Shown piece by piece: positions 51,226 to 60,346 of a stretch of DNA of 64,000 bases. Every line of letters begins with the position of its first letter. Position 1 is the stretch's first letter. The position numbers were made by a program, and so were the translations under genes. The stretch comes from Rhodospirillales bacterium 70-18. Lineage in GTDB: Bacteria; Pseudomonadota; Alphaproteobacteria; Acetobacterales; Acetobacteraceae. The stretch covers positions 46,660 to 110,659 of the forward strand of contig MKWE01000009.1 in assembly GCA_001899585.1 (NCBI GenBank), given 5' to 3'. Under the pieces are notes generated by a model that was given only the letters and a program-made list of their open reading frames with translations, did no database searches and was not told the origin of the DNA.

Positions 51226-52680
51226 ATGCAGACCACCGCCGCCGACCCCGCGATCCTGACCCGCCGCGTGCGCGAGATGGTGGACTCCGGCCGCATCCTG
51301 GCCGCCCGGCCGCTGCTCGGCGCGCTGAAGACGCTGGCGGTGCCGGGCGCCGAGCTGGCCGAGATCGAGGCGCAATTGCTGCTGCGCGAGGGCCGCGTCG
51401 CCGAGGCGCTGGTGGTGCTGGACATCGCGGTCGCCGCCGCGCCGGAAGCGGTCGGCCTGCGCCTGTGCCGCGCCGATGCGCGCATGCGGGCCGATGATAC
51501 CGCCGGTGCCGCCGGCGACGCCGCCGAGGCGGTGATCCTGGACCGCACCAACCCCCAGGCCAAGGCGGTGCTCGGCGTCGCGCTGATCGATCTCGGCCAG
51601 CCGCTCGATGCGCTGGCCTGCCTGCGCGAGGCGGTGGCCGCCGACCCGCGCCACCCGGCCTACCGCCAGGCCCTGGCCACCGCGCAGGAGCGCAGCGGCG
51701 ACCCCGATGCCGCCGCGGCGACGCTGGCGGCGGCGATCCGCCTCGCCCCCGGCCTGGTGGCGCTGCGCACCACCGCCATCATGGTGGCGATCCGCCGCCG
51801 CGACTTCACCGGCGCCGCCGAACTCGCCGAAACCGCGCGGCGGGACGGCGTCGCCGATGCCTGCGTGTTCGGCCTGCTCGGCCACAGCCTGTCCAGCCTC
51901 GCCCGCCACGTCGAGGCCGCCGAGGCCTATGCCGAGGCGCTGAAACTGGCGCCGGAAGACCCCTATGTCCGCCATCTGGTCTCCTCGGCCGGCGTGCTGC
52001 CGCAGGGCGTGCGGGCGCCGTCGGAATACCTGGAGACGGTGTTCGACGGCTATGCCGCGCGCTTCGAGAGCCATCTGATCGGCCTCGGCTACCGGGTGCC
52101 GGGGCTGATCCGCGCCGCCCTGCTGGCCGAGTTGGGCCTCACCCCGGACAGCCCGCCCGACAGCCAGCCGGTCGGCCCGGTGCTCGACCTCGGCTGCGGC
52201 ACCGGGTTGATGGGCGTGGTGCTGTCGGACCTCCCGCTGCGCCCACTGGTCGGCGTGGACCTGTCCGACGGCATGCTGGCCGAGGCGCGCGCCAAGGGCC
52301 TCTACGACAGCCTGCTGAAGCAGGACCTGGAAACCCTGCTCGCCGAGACCGACCAGGCCTGGCCGGTGATCCTGGCCGCCGACGTGTTCTGCTATTTCGG
52401 CGCGCTCGATGCGGTGCTGGCGCAGGTGCATGACCGCCTCGCCGATGGTGGCCTGTGCCTGTTCACCGTCGAGGAATGCCAGGACGACGACGGCTGGCGG
52501 CTCGGCCGGCAGGGCCGCTACAGCCACGCCCGCGCCTATGTCGCCGCCGCCGTGGCGCGCGCCGGGCTGGAACTGGCGACCTTGCGGCCGGAGGTGCTGC
52601 GCTGGGAGGCCGATGCCCCGGTGTCGGGCCTGCTGGTGGTGGCCCAGCGGGCGATGGAGCGGGGCGGCGATGCCGGTTGA
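51226..52680 (+). CDS. TPR-repeat class I SAM-dependent methyltransferase
   Basis: A 484-residue protein with N-terminal TPR-like helical repeats (about residues 1-250) and a C-terminal methyltransferase. YLETVFDGYAARFESHLIGL precedes motif I, LDLGCGTGLMGVVLSD, near residue 325. Motif II/acidic post-I is GVDLSDGMLAEARAKG, and the motif IV region ILAADVFCYFGAL. The TPR part probably docks onto a protein substrate. It follows the flagellin genes and overlaps the next TPR glycosyltransferase by 11 nt, so methylation of flagellin or of its glycan is plausible. An AGGAG box lies 10 nt before ATG 51226. Confidence 0.85.
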   Translation: MQTTAADPAILTRRVREMVDSGRILAARPLLGALKTLAVPGAELAEIEAQLLLREGRVAEALVVLDIAVAAAPEAVGLRLCRADARMRADDTAGAAGDAAEAVILDRTNPQAKAVLGVALIDLGQPLDALACLREAVAADPRHPAYRQALATAQERSGDPDAAAATLAAAIRLAPGLVALRTTAIMVAIRRRDFTGAAELAETARRDGVADACVFGLLGHSLSSLARHVEAAEAYAEALKLAPEDPYVRHLVSSAGVLPQGVRAPSEYLETVFDGYAARFESHLIGLGYRVPGLIRAALLAELGLTPDSPPDSQPVGPVLDLGCGTGLMGVVLSDLPLRPLVGVDLSDGMLAEARAKGLYDSLLKQDLETLLAETDQAWPVILAADVFCYFGALDAVLAQVHDRLADGGLCLFTVEECQDDDGWRLGRQGRYSHARAYVAAAVARAGLELATLRPEVLRWEADAPVSGLLVVAQRAMERGGDAG

Positions 52681-55030
52681 GGCCGCGCTGGCGCGGCTGC
52701 GCGCCGGCGCGCCGGAGGCGGCCCTGGCCGCGCTGGCGGCGCTGCCCGACGACCATGCCCCACCCGCCCGCCACGCCGCCATCGGCATGGCGCTGCTGGC
52801 GCTCGGCCGGGTGGAGGAGGCGCTGGCGGCGCTGCGCATCGCCGTCGCGCTGGGCGAAACCCGCCCGGCCACCATGCTCAACCTGGCGCTGGCCGAGGAC
52901 CGGGCCGGCGATGCCGCGCGCGGCCGGGCGCTGATGCAGGAGCTGAAGCGGCTGTTGCCCACCTGGGACGAGCCATGCCTGCGGCTGGCCGAAAGCCTGC
53001 GCCGGGCGGGCGACGCCTCCGCCGCCATCGCGGAATACGAGCACACGCTGGAGGTCAACCCGCGCCGCGCCGAGGCGCTGCTGAGCCTCGCCGCCCTGCT
53101 GATGCAGCGCCACGAGCCGGCCCGCGCGCAGATGCTGTTGCTGCGCTGCTGCGCCGTCACCCCGGCCCACGCCCCCACCTGGGACGCGCTGGGCGTGGCG
53201 CTGATGCTGACCGGCGACGCCGCCGATGCCGAAAGCGCCTTCGACCAGGCGCAGCGCCTCGCCCCGGCCGACGGCACGATCGCGCTGCACCGGGTGGAGG
53301 CCAGCATGGCCGCCGGCACCGGCGAGGCGGAACTGGCCCGGCTGGAGCAGGCCGCCGCCGCCGACCCGCTGAACGCCGCCCTGCTGGCCGCGCGCGGCAC
53401 CCTGCTGATGCATCTCGGCCGCCGTGCCGAGGCGGTGGCGGTGCTGGAGGCGGCGACCGCCCTGGCGCCCGACTCCCCCCTGGCCACGCAGGCCCTGGCG
53501 CACGCCATGGTGGCCGCCGCCCGCGTCGGCGACGCCATCCCGGTGCTGCGCCGCGCCGTGGAACTGGCCCCGGACGATGCCGCCCTGCGCAACAACCTCG
53601 CCGCCACCCTGCTGCGCGGGCAGCAGCACGGTGAGGCGCGCGAGGTGCTGGAAGGCCTGCTCGCCACGCATGGCGACAGCCTCGGGGTGCTGTGCAACCT
53701 GACCAACGCCCTGGTGTCGCTCGGCCTGCAGGATGAGGGGCTGGCGACGGCGAACCGCGCGGTGGCGCTGGCGCCGGGCGCGCCTCTGGCCTGGCGGGCG
53801 ATGTGCAACGTGCTCGCCTACCACCCTGGGGTGACCGGCGCCGGCCTGCTGGCGGCGCAGCGCCGCATCGGCGACAGCCTGCCGCGTGTGCCGCCGCCGG
53901 CCCGCGAGGCCGCCCGGCCGCGCGCAGCGGACCGCCGGCTGCGCGTCGGCCTGCTCTCGGCCACGCTGAAAACCCACCCGGTCGGCTGGCTGACCATCGC
54001 CGGCTTCGAGAACCTGGACCCGGCGCGGTTCGAACTGGTCTGCCTCGGCCAGCCGCCCTCCGAGGACGCCATCCAGCGCCGCTTCCGCGCCGCCGCCGCC
54101 GAGTGGCACGTGGTCGATGGCGAGCCCACCGAGGCGCTGGTGCCGCGGCTGCGGGCGCTCGACCTGGATATCCTGATCGACCTCGGCGGGTATGGCGACC
54201 GCGGCATGATGGCCGCCTGCGCCAGCCGGGTCGCGCCGATGCAGGTCAAATGGGTCGGCGCGCAGAGCCATTCCTCGGGGCTGGCCGAGATGGACTGGTT
54301 CATCACCGACCGCTGGGAAACCCCGCCGGGGTTCGAGGGCCTCTACACTGAACGGCTGCTGCGCCTGCCCGACGGCTATGTGTGCTACTCGCCGCCCGCC
54401 TATGCCCCGGATGTCGGCACGCTGCCGGCGCTGGCGAACGGCCACGTCACCTTCGGCTGCTTCAACAATCTCGCCAAGATCACTCCGGCCGTGTTGGCCG
54501 GTTGGGCCGCCATCCTGGCCCGCATCCCCGGCGCGCGGCTGGTGCTGAAGGCCCACCAGTTCGCCGACGCCGCCACCAGAACCCGCCTGCTCGCCGCCTT
54601 CCCGGGCATCGACCCGGCCCGGATCGAGCTGCGCGCCGGCTCCCCCCATCGCGCCCTGCTGGCGCAGTACAACGAGATCGACATCGTGCTGGACCCGTTC
54701 CCCTATAGCGGCGGGCTGACCACCTGCGAGGCGCTGTGGATGGGCGTGCCCACCATCACCATGCCCGGCGAGACCTTCGCCTCCCGCCACTCCGCCAGCC
54801 ACCTGAGCAATCTCGGCCTGCCCGACTGGGTGGCCGCCGACCTCGGTGCCTACCAGGACATGGCGGTGCGCCGCGCCGCCGACCTGCCGGCCCTGGCCGC
54901 CCTGCGCGCCGGGCTGCGGGCGCGCATGAAGGTCAGCCCCCTCTGCGACGCGCCGCGCTTCGGCCGCCATCTGGGCGAGGCGCTGCGCCACGCCTGGCGC
55001 GCCCAGTGCGCCGCCGCCGCCGCCGCCTGA
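52670..55030 (+). CDS. TPR / GT41 (SPINDLY/OGT-type) glycosyltransferase, probably for flagellin
   Basis: A 786-residue protein: about 400 residues of TPR repeats (for example ATMLNLALAEDRAGDA, AALRNNLAATLLRGQQHGEA) followed by a GT41 catalytic region. GT41 hallmarks in order are RVGLLSATLKTHPVGWL, a DLGGYGDRGMM segment before RVAPMQVKWVGA, FGCFNNLAKITPAVLAGW, ARLVLKA, LDPFPYSGGLTTCEALWMGV and FASRHSASHLSNLGLPDWVA. Such enzymes add a single sugar to Ser/Thr of proteins. In Caulobacter the TPR glycosyltransferase FlmG binds and modifies flagellins, and this gene has the same layout and neighbourhood. It overlaps the methyltransferase by 11 nt. Confidence 0.87.
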   Translation: MPVEAALARLRAGAPEAALAALAALPDDHAPPARHAAIGMALLALGRVEEALAALRIAVALGETRPATMLNLALAEDRAGDAARGRALMQELKRLLPTWDEPCLRLAESLRRAGDASAAIAEYEHTLEVNPRRAEALLSLAALLMQRHEPARAQMLLLRCCAVTPAHAPTWDALGVALMLTGDAADAESAFDQAQRLAPADGTIALHRVEASMAAGTGEAELARLEQAAAADPLNAALLAARGTLLMHLGRRAEAVAVLEAATALAPDSPLATQALAHAMVAAARVGDAIPVLRRAVELAPDDAALRNNLAATLLRGQQHGEAREVLEGLLATHGDSLGVLCNLTNALVSLGLQDEGLATANRAVALAPGAPLAWRAMCNVLAYHPGVTGAGLLAAQRRIGDSLPRVPPPAREAARPRAADRRLRVGLLSATLKTHPVGWLTIAGFENLDPARFELVCLGQPPSEDAIQRRFRAAAAEWHVVDGEPTEALVPRLRALDLDILIDLGGYGDRGMMAACASRVAPMQVKWVGAQSHSSGLAEMDWFITDRWETPPGFEGLYTERLLRLPDGYVCYSPPAYAPDVGTLPALANGHVTFGCFNNLAKITPAVLAGWAAILARIPGARLVLKAHQFADAATRTRLLAAFPGIDPARIELRAGSPHRALLAQYNEIDIVLDPFPYSGGLTTCEALWMGVPTITMPGETFASRHSASHLSNLGLPDWVAADLGAYQDMAVRRAADLPALAALRAGLRARMKVSPLCDAPRFGRHLGEALRHAWRAQCAAAAAA

Positions 55031-55139
55031 CGATCCCGCCACGACCCAGTCCCGCGCGCATGGCGGCTTGGCCGCGCGGCCCGGCCGGTGCAGACTCCGC
55101 CCTCGCAACGCTTACGCAGCTTCAGGGAGGCCCCGCGCC

Positions 55140-56066
55140 GTGTCCAAGGTCATCATCTCCTGTGCCGTCACCGGCGCCATCCACACCCCCAGCATGTCCG
55201 ACCACCTGCCGATCACCCCGGAAGAGATCGCCGAGTCCAGCATCGCCGCCGCCGAGGCCGGTGCCGCCATCATCCATCTGCACGCCCGCAATCCGCAGAC
55301 CGGTGAGCCGACCCCCGATCCGGCCGTATTCATGCAGTTCCTGCCGCGCATCAAGCAGAGCTGCGATGCGGTGGTGAACATCACCACCGGCGGCGGCCTG
55401 GGCATGACGGTGGATGAGCGCCTGGCCGGCCCGATCCAGGCCAGCCCGGAGATGTGCAGCCTCAACATGGGCAGCATGAACTTCAACATCTCGCCGGCCG
55501 CCAAGCGGGTGAAGAACTGGAAGTTCGACTGGGAGAAGCCCTACCTCGAAAAGACCGACGACTACATCTTCCGCAACACCTTCCGCGATATCACCCGCGT
55601 GGTGGAAGTCATGGGCAAGGGCCATGGCACCCGTTTCGAGTTCGAGTGCTACGACATCGGCCACCTCTACAATCTGGCCTATCTGATGGACCAGAAGGTG
55701 GTGGAAGGCCCACTCTTCATCCAGAGCATCTTCGGCATCCTGGGCGGCATCGGCGCCGACCACCAGAACCTGATGTTCATGCGCGAGACCGCCAACCGGC
55801 TGTTCGGCGATCAGTATGTCTGGTCCGTCCTGGCCGCCGGCCGCAACCAGATGGCCTTCACCACCATGGCGGGCATCCTGGGCGGCAACGTGCGGGTGGG
55901 GCTGGAGGACAGCCTGTATATCGGCAAGGGCAAGCTGGCCGAGTCCAACGCCGCCCAGGTGTCCAAGATCCGCCGCATCCTGGAAGACCTCAGCCTGGAG
56001 ATCGCCACGCCGGCCGAGGCGCGGGAGATCCTCAAGCTGAAGGGTGGGGATCGGGTGGGCTTCTGA
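55140..56066 (+). CDS. beta-keto acid cleavage enzyme (BKACE, 3-keto-5-aminohexanoate cleavage family)
   Basis: A 308-residue DUF849/BKACE-family TIM-barrel protein. It has VIISCAVTGAIHTPSMSD at the start, AAIIHLHARNPQTGEPTPD for the Zn-binding HxH, NITTGGGLGMTVDERL and CSLNMGSMNF, then FECYDIGHLYNLAYL and SVLAAGRNQM. The family condenses a beta-keto acid with acetyl-CoA to give an acyl-CoA plus acetoacetate. The exact keto acid is not evident. The start is GTG 55140 with GGGAGG 9 nt upstream. An AT-rich hairpin element follows the stop. Confidence 0.88.
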   Translation: MSKVIISCAVTGAIHTPSMSDHLPITPEEIAESSIAAAEAGAAIIHLHARNPQTGEPTPDPAVFMQFLPRIKQSCDAVVNITTGGGLGMTVDERLAGPIQASPEMCSLNMGSMNFNISPAAKRVKNWKFDWEKPYLEKTDDYIFRNTFRDITRVVEVMGKGHGTRFEFECYDIGHLYNLAYLMDQKVVEGPLFIQSIFGILGGIGADHQNLMFMRETANRLFGDQYVWSVLAAGRNQMAFTTMAGILGGNVRVGLEDSLYIGKGKLAESNAAQVSKIRRILEDLSLEIATPAEAREILKLKGGDRVGF

Positions 56067-56076
56067 AGAAGGAAGC

Positions 56077-56189
56077 GGTTCTTTTTTGGAAAAAAGAACC
56101 AAAAAACTTTTATCCGCTGGAGTCGCCCGGTATGGGCCGGGTCTCCAGCGGACAACGTTTTTTTGCTTCTTTTTGTTCACAAAAAGAAG
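56077..56189 (+). repeat. AT-rich multi-hairpin interspersed element, copy B
   Basis: The best copy, beginning 10 nt after the BKACE stop. Hairpin 1: GGTTCTTTTTT / AAAAAAGAACC (56077-56100, loop GG). Central stem: CCGCTGGAG (56114-56122) with CTCCAGCGG (56143-56151), plus an inner CCCGG/CCGGG; outside it AAAAAAC pairs with GTTTTTTT. Hairpin 2: CTTCTTTTTGT / ACAAAAAGAAG (56166-56189, loop TC). The whole can fold as three stems in a row. Confidence 0.88.
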
Positions 56190-56246
56190 ACCTTCCTTTC
56201 TCCTCCCCCACTTGACGTTTCCCAAGCCAGGTTCGAGCCTCCCGCC

Positions 56247-57254
56247 ATGACCGACGCACAGACGCTGCACCGCAGCCTGCTCACCCTCGACACCCATATC
56301 GACATCCCCTTCCCGGAAGGGCCGAGCTTCTTCGAGGAGACGACGCGCAACGTCGATCTGCCGAAGATGAAGCGCGGCCACATGGCCGGCGGCTGCTTCG
56401 CCGCCTATGTCGGCCAGGGCGCCCGCACGCCGGAGGCATACCAGGCGGCGGTGGAGCGTGGGCGGGCCATGCTGCGGGCCATCAACGACATGGGGCAGAC
56501 CAACCAGGGGGCGCGCGTCTGCACCAGCGCCGACGAGATCGAGCAGGCGCATCGCGACGGGGTGACCATCGTCGTCCCCTGCGTGGAGAACGGCCAGGCG
56601 CTGGGCGGCGAGGTGGCCAACCTCAAGCCGCTCTACGACCTCGGCGCTCGCTACCTCACCCTCACCCATTTCGGCCACAACGCGCTGGGCGATTCCTCCA
56701 ACCCGCGCAAGGAACTGGGCGACCCGGAGGAGGAGCATGGCGGCCTGTCGCCGCTCGGCCGCGACGTGGTGGCCGAGCTGAACCGGCTGGGCATGCTGGT
56801 CGATATCGCCCACACCTCGAAAAAGACGATGATGCAGGCCGCCGGGCTGTCGCGCACGCCGGTGCTGTCCACCCATTCCTGCATCAAGGCGCTGTGCGAC
56901 AACGCGCGCAACCTGGACGACGAGCAGCTCGACACGCTGCGCGCCGTGGGCGGCGTGGTGCAGGTGACGGCGGTGCCGGGCTTCCTCAAAACCGGCGGCA
57001 AGGCCGATACCGTGACGGTTGCCGACTACTGCGACCATGTGGATTACGCCGTGCGCCGCATGGGCGTGGAACATGTTGGAATTTCAAGCGATTTCGATGG
57101 TGGCGGCGGCTTCGTCGGCTGGCGCGACGCCTCCGAGAGCGGCAACATCACCGCCGAATTGCTGGCCCGCGGCTACGGCGCGCACGAGATCGCCCTGATG
57201 TGGGGCGGCAATTTCCTGCGTCTGCTACGGCTGGCCGAACAGCGCCGGGGCTGA
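56247..57254 (+). CDS. membrane dipeptidase family protein (M19, renal-dipeptidase-like)
   Basis: A 335-residue M19 zinc peptidase, cytoplasmic since no signal or anchor is present. The metal-binding residues appear as DTHIDIP near residue 15, the bridging Glu in [10 protein letters not shown], and His residues in [12 protein letters not shown] and [21 protein letters not shown] carries the conserved Asp. It hydrolyses dipeptides or related amides (L-D or beta-lactam-like in some members). ATG 56247. It is followed 2 nt later by an aldo-keto reductase in the same operon. Confidence 0.88.
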   Translation: MTDAQTLHRSLLTLDTHIDIPFPEGPSFFEETTRNVDLPKMKRGHMAGGCFAAYVGQGARTPEAYQAAVERGRAMLRAINDMGQTNQGARVCTSADEIEQAHRDGVTIVVPCVENGQALGGEVANLKPLYDLGARYLTLTHFGHNALGDSSNPRKELGDPEEEHGGLSPLGRDVVAELNRLGMLVDIAHTSKKTMMQAAGLSRTPVLSTHSCIKALCDNARNLDDEQLDTLRAVGGVVQVTAVPGFLKTGGKADTVTVADYCDHVDYAVRRMGVEHVGISSDFDGGGGFVGWRDASESGNITAELLARGYGAHEIALMWGGNFLRLLRLAEQRRG

Positions 57255-57256
57255 GC

Positions 57257-58093
57257 ATGCGCACGGTGCGCCTGCCCAACGGCACCCAGGTGCCCGCGCT
57301 GGGGCAGGGCACCTGGCGCATGGGCGAGGGCCAGCGCAGCGCCGCCGAGGAGGCCGCCTGCCTCCGCCTGGGCATCGACCTGGGCATGACCCTGATCGAC
57401 ACCGCCGAGATGTACGGCGACGGCGCCGCCGAGCAGGTGGTGGCCGAGGCGATCGCCGGCCAGCGCGACCGGGTGTTCCTGGTCTCGAAGGTCTACCCCC
57501 ACAACGCGGGCAAAAAAGCTGCCGTTTTGGCCTGCGAAAGCAGCCTGAAACGGCTGAAAACCGACCGGATTGACCTCTATTTGCTGCATTGGCGGGGTAG
57601 TGTGCCGCTCGCCGAGACCGTCGCCGTGTTCGAGCACCTGCGGCGGGAGGGCAAGCTGCGGCACTGGGGCGTGTCCAACCTTGATACCGACGACATGGAG
57701 GAGCTGCTCGGCGTGCCGGGTGGCGATGCCTGCGCGGCCAACCAGGTGCTCTACAACCCGGACCATCGCGGCATCGAGTTCGACCTGCTGCCCTGGCAGG
57801 CGGCGCGCGGCATCCCCGCCATGGCCTATTCGCCGGTGGGGCTGGGCGGGCGGCTGCTGCGCAACCCCGCCCTGGTCGCCGCCGCCGCCCGCCACGCCGC
57901 GACCCCGGCCCAGATCGCCATCGCCTGGAGCCTGCGCCGCCCGGACGTGATCAGCATCCCCAAGGCCGGCAGCGCCGGGCACGTGCGCGAAAACGCGCGG
58001 GCGGCCGATATCGTGCTGACCGCGGAAGATCTCGCGGCGATCGACACCGCCTTCCCGCCGCCGCGGCGCAAGCAGCCGTTGGCTATGTTGTAG
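57257..58093 (+). CDS. aldo-keto reductase
   Basis: A 278-residue AKR (AKR4/AKR5-like, DkgA-type). The catalytic tetrad is visible: Asp and Tyr in [14 protein letters not shown], Lys in [13 protein letters not shown], and His in YLLHWRGS. The cofactor end [16 protein letters not shown] gives the Lys and Arg that favour NADPH. The substrate is probably a small carbonyl compound. It starts 2 nt after the dipeptidase stop; a hairpin element copy follows its own stop. Confidence 0.9.
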   Translation: MRTVRLPNGTQVPALGQGTWRMGEGQRSAAEEAACLRLGIDLGMTLIDTAEMYGDGAAEQVVAEAIAGQRDRVFLVSKVYPHNAGKKAAVLACESSLKRLKTDRIDLYLLHWRGSVPLAETVAVFEHLRREGKLRHWGVSNLDTDDMEELLGVPGGDACAANQVLYNPDHRGIEFDLLPWQAARGIPAMAYSPVGLGGRLLRNPALVAAAARHAATPAQIAIAWSLRRPDVISIPKAGSAGHVRENARAADIVLTAEDLAAIDTAFPPPRRKQPLAML

Positions 58094-58108
58094 AGAGGGG
58101 AAGGAAGC

Positions 58109-58219
58109 GGTTCTTTTTTGAAAAAGAGAACCAAAAAACTTTCATCCTCGGGAGTCGGGTTTGCCGGCGGGACTTCAGCGAATAAAGTTTTTCTGCTTCT
58201 TTTTGTTCACAAAAAGAAG
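58109..58219 (+). repeat. AT-rich multi-hairpin interspersed element, copy C
   Basis: It begins 15 nt after the aldo-keto reductase stop and ends 7 nt before the stop of the convergent small gene. Hairpin 1 (58109-58132) is slightly imperfect (GGTTCTTTTTT with AGAGAACC). The central segment aligns with copy B but differs in sequence while keeping partial pairing (GGGAGTC with GACTTCA). Hairpin 2 is perfect (58196-58219). Between convergent genes it would serve as a two-way terminator. Confidence 0.85.
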
Positions 58220-58226
58220 ACCTCCT

Positions 58227-58463
58227 TCACTCCAGCCATCCCACCGCTCCGCGTGCCGCCGTCAGCGCTAGGTCCTGCGTGGCATAGGCGGCGCCGGAGA
58301 AATAGGCGACCGGGGTCCAGGCCCCGGCATCCTCGGGGTCGCGGCGGAATTCCTCGAAGCCGAAGCTGCCGTCGGGCCGGCGGAACAGGTCGACGCAGCG
58401 GTTCGCCTCGCCATTCTCGATGCTGGCGAGGACGAGCCAGCTCGGATCGATGCGCCTGGGCAT
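58227..58463 (-). CDS. small conserved hypothetical protein
   Basis: A 78-residue soluble protein with NRCVDLFRRPDGSFGFEEF at about residues 21-39 and RRDPEDAGAWTPVAYFSG following. I have seen similar unnamed small proteins in rhizobia and other alphaproteobacteria but know of no function. No membrane segment, no cysteine motif. It starts 3 nt after the Ldh-family gene stop, so it is the last gene of the TauD-FAH-Ldh operon. Confidence 0.7.
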   Translation of the reverse strand: MPRRIDPSWLVLASIENGEANRCVDLFRRPDGSFGFEEFRRDPEDAGAWTPVAYFSGAAYATQDLALTAARGAVGWLE

Positions 58464-58466
58464 GCG

Positions 58467-59531
58467 CTACCCGAGTAGCCAGGGCGCGCCCGCCGCTTCG
58501 GCCACTGCCTTGACCTTGGCCAGCAGGCCGGGGCCGACCGGGATGCCGGATTGCCGGCGCAGGGCGGCGTTGCGGCGTTCGGGGTCGCCGGCGACCATCA
58601 CCGGCCTGGCGGGGTCGCTCGGCCGTGTGGCGCGCAGCGAGTCGCAGAAGGCGGCCACTTCGGCGCGGAATTCGGCGGGGTCGCGGAACAGGCCCGGGTC
58701 GATGGCCATGAAGAAATGCCCGATGCCCATGGTGCCGGGCGCCTTGGTATGCGCCGGGTCGGTCACCATGGTGGCGCCGGACAGCGCCGAGGACAGGATG
58801 TTGACCATCGCCGCCAGCCCGTAGCCCTTGTGGCTGCTGCCATCCGCGGTGCCGCCGAGCGGGGTGAGGAAGCCGCCCTTCTGGCTGGCCTCCAGCGGGT
58901 CGGTGCTGGGGGCGCCGTCCTTGGTGACCACCCAGCCGGGCGGGGTCGGCAGGCCCTCGTTGGCCTTGTTGCGGATGCGCCCGGCGGCCACCGTGGTGGT
59001 GGCCATGTCCAGCAGGAACGGCTCGCCGTCGCGCCCCGGGGCGGCGAAGGCGATCGGGTCGGTGCCGTATCTGGCCTCCGCCCCGCCGGTAGGCGCCACC
59101 TGGATGCCGGCGGCGGAGGTGGTGACCATGCCGATGAACCCGGCATCGGCGGCCAGCCTCGCGTAGTAGCCGCAGGCGCCGAAATGCGCGGAGTTGCGCA
59201 CGCCGACGATGCCCACGCCCAGGGTGCGCGCCTTGCTGACGGCCAGGTTCATGGCGACATGGGAGTTGAGGTGGCCCAGCCCGCCGCCGCCATCCACCAG
59301 GGCGGCCACCAGCCGGTCGTGCACGATCTTCGGCTCGGCGGTCATGCTGATCTTGCCGGCGCGGCGGCGTTCGTCGTAGCTCGGGATCATCGAGATGCCG
59401 TGGCTGTCGATGCCGTGCAGGTCGGCGTAGGACATGATCTCGGCCGTGATCGCGGCGTTGACCGGGGGCATGCCCCAGGCCCGCAGGATGAGCTCAAGCT
59501 GCTGCCGGTGCGTCTCGTAGGGTGCCGCCAT
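58467..59531 (-). CDS. malate/L-lactate dehydrogenase family (Ldh2) oxidoreductase
   Basis: A 354-residue Ldh2-family NAD(P)-dependent dehydrogenase with its own fold, unrelated to classical malate dehydrogenase. ADLHGIDSHGISMIPSYDER near residue 36 holds the conserved Ser-His, HFGACGYYARLAADAGFIGM the active-site His, and GTDPIAFAAPGRDGEPFLLD plus HKGYGLAAMVNIL the cofactor site. Possible substrates are malate, (S)-lactate, sulfolactate, ureidoglycolate or 2,3-diketo-gulonate type hydroxy acids. ATG 59531. Third in a TauD-FAH-Ldh operon, 29 nt after the FAH gene. Confidence 0.88.
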   Translation of the reverse strand: MAAPYETHRQQLELILRAWGMPPVNAAITAEIMSYADLHGIDSHGISMIPSYDERRRAGKISMTAEPKIVHDRLVAALVDGGGGLGHLNSHVAMNLAVSKARTLGVGIVGVRNSAHFGACGYYARLAADAGFIGMVTTSAAGIQVAPTGGAEARYGTDPIAFAAPGRDGEPFLLDMATTTVAAGRIRNKANEGLPTPPGWVVTKDGAPSTDPLEASQKGGFLTPLGGTADGSSHKGYGLAAMVNILSSALSGATMVTDPAHTKAPGTMGIGHFFMAIDPGLFRDPAEFRAEVAAFCDSLRATRPSDPARPVMVAGDPERRNAALRRQSGIPVGPGLLAKVKAVAEAAGAPWLLG

Positions 59532-59560
59532 GACGGGTCTTTCGTGCGAGGTATTAACGC

Positions 59561-60343
59561 CTAGGCTTCCTTGACGAAGCGGTTGCGCAGCGTGCCGATG
59601 CCGGTGATCTCCACCTCCACCACGTCGCCCGGCTTCACGTCCGGCGAGGTGCCGTCGGTGCCCATCCACATCACGTCGCCGGGGTGGAAGGTGCAGTACC
59701 GGCTGGTCGCGGCCAGGAAGCGGGCGATCGAGAACAGCATGTGGTTGGTGGGGAAGCTGGTGCGGATTTCGCCGTTCAGGCGGACATTGGTGTGCAGCGA
59801 GTCGAGCTTCACCTCCGTCTCGATCCAGGGGCCCATCGGCTTGAAGGTGTCGGTGTTCTTTGAGCGGTAGAAGGTGCGGTCGTTCTTCTGCCAGGTGCGC
59901 TCGCTGACATCGTTGCCGATGGTGTAGCCGAACACGCAGTCCAGCGCGTTCGCCTCGGTGAGGTTTTTCGCCGTCTTTCCGATCACCACCACCAGCTCGC
60001 CTTCGTAATGCACCTTCTCGGTGGCGTCCCTGGGGATGACCACGTTCTCGTCGTGGGCGATCAGCGCGTTCTGGGCGCGGTAGCCGATTTCGGGGCGCTC
60101 GGGGATGTTGGGCACCTCGCCGCGCTTGTTGGCCGCCTCGGTGAGGTGCTGCACGTAGTTCAGGCCGGCGCAGTAGAAGGTGCGCGGGATCAGCGGCACC
60201 TCGATCTTCACGTCGGCCAGGGCGTGGACCCGGCCGGTGCGCTCCCACACGCCGAACATGTCGCCGCGCGTCTCGGCGATGCGGTCGCCCTCGATGATGC
60301 CGTAGGCGGTGTGGCCGGCGGCGGTGAAATGGACCCAGCGCAT
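59561..60343 (-). CDS. fumarylacetoacetate hydrolase family protein
   Basis: A 260-residue FAH-fold enzyme. It has YCAGLNYVQHLTEAA at about residues 57-71, the metal-ligand Glu pair in VHYEGELVVVIGKTAKN, GYTIGNDVSERTWQ, and FHPGDVMWMGTDGTSPDVKP near the end. The family hydrolyses or decarboxylates beta-diketo/oxo acids such as fumarylpyruvate, 2-oxohept-3-ene-dioate or oxaloacetate. Between a TauD-like dioxygenase and a dehydrogenase it is likely a step in ring or keto-acid breakdown. Its start is 3 nt after the TauD stop. Confidence 0.89.
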   Translation of the reverse strand: MRWVHFTAAGHTAYGIIEGDRIAETRGDMFGVWERTGRVHALADVKIEVPLIPRTFYCAGLNYVQHLTEAANKRGEVPNIPERPEIGYRAQNALIAHDENVVIPRDATEKVHYEGELVVVIGKTAKNLTEANALDCVFGYTIGNDVSERTWQKNDRTFYRSKNTDTFKPMGPWIETEVKLDSLHTNVRLNGEIRTSFPTNHMLFSIARFLAATSRYCTFHPGDVMWMGTDGTSPDVKPGDVVEVEITGIGTLRNRFVKEA

Positions 60344-60346
60344 GGC

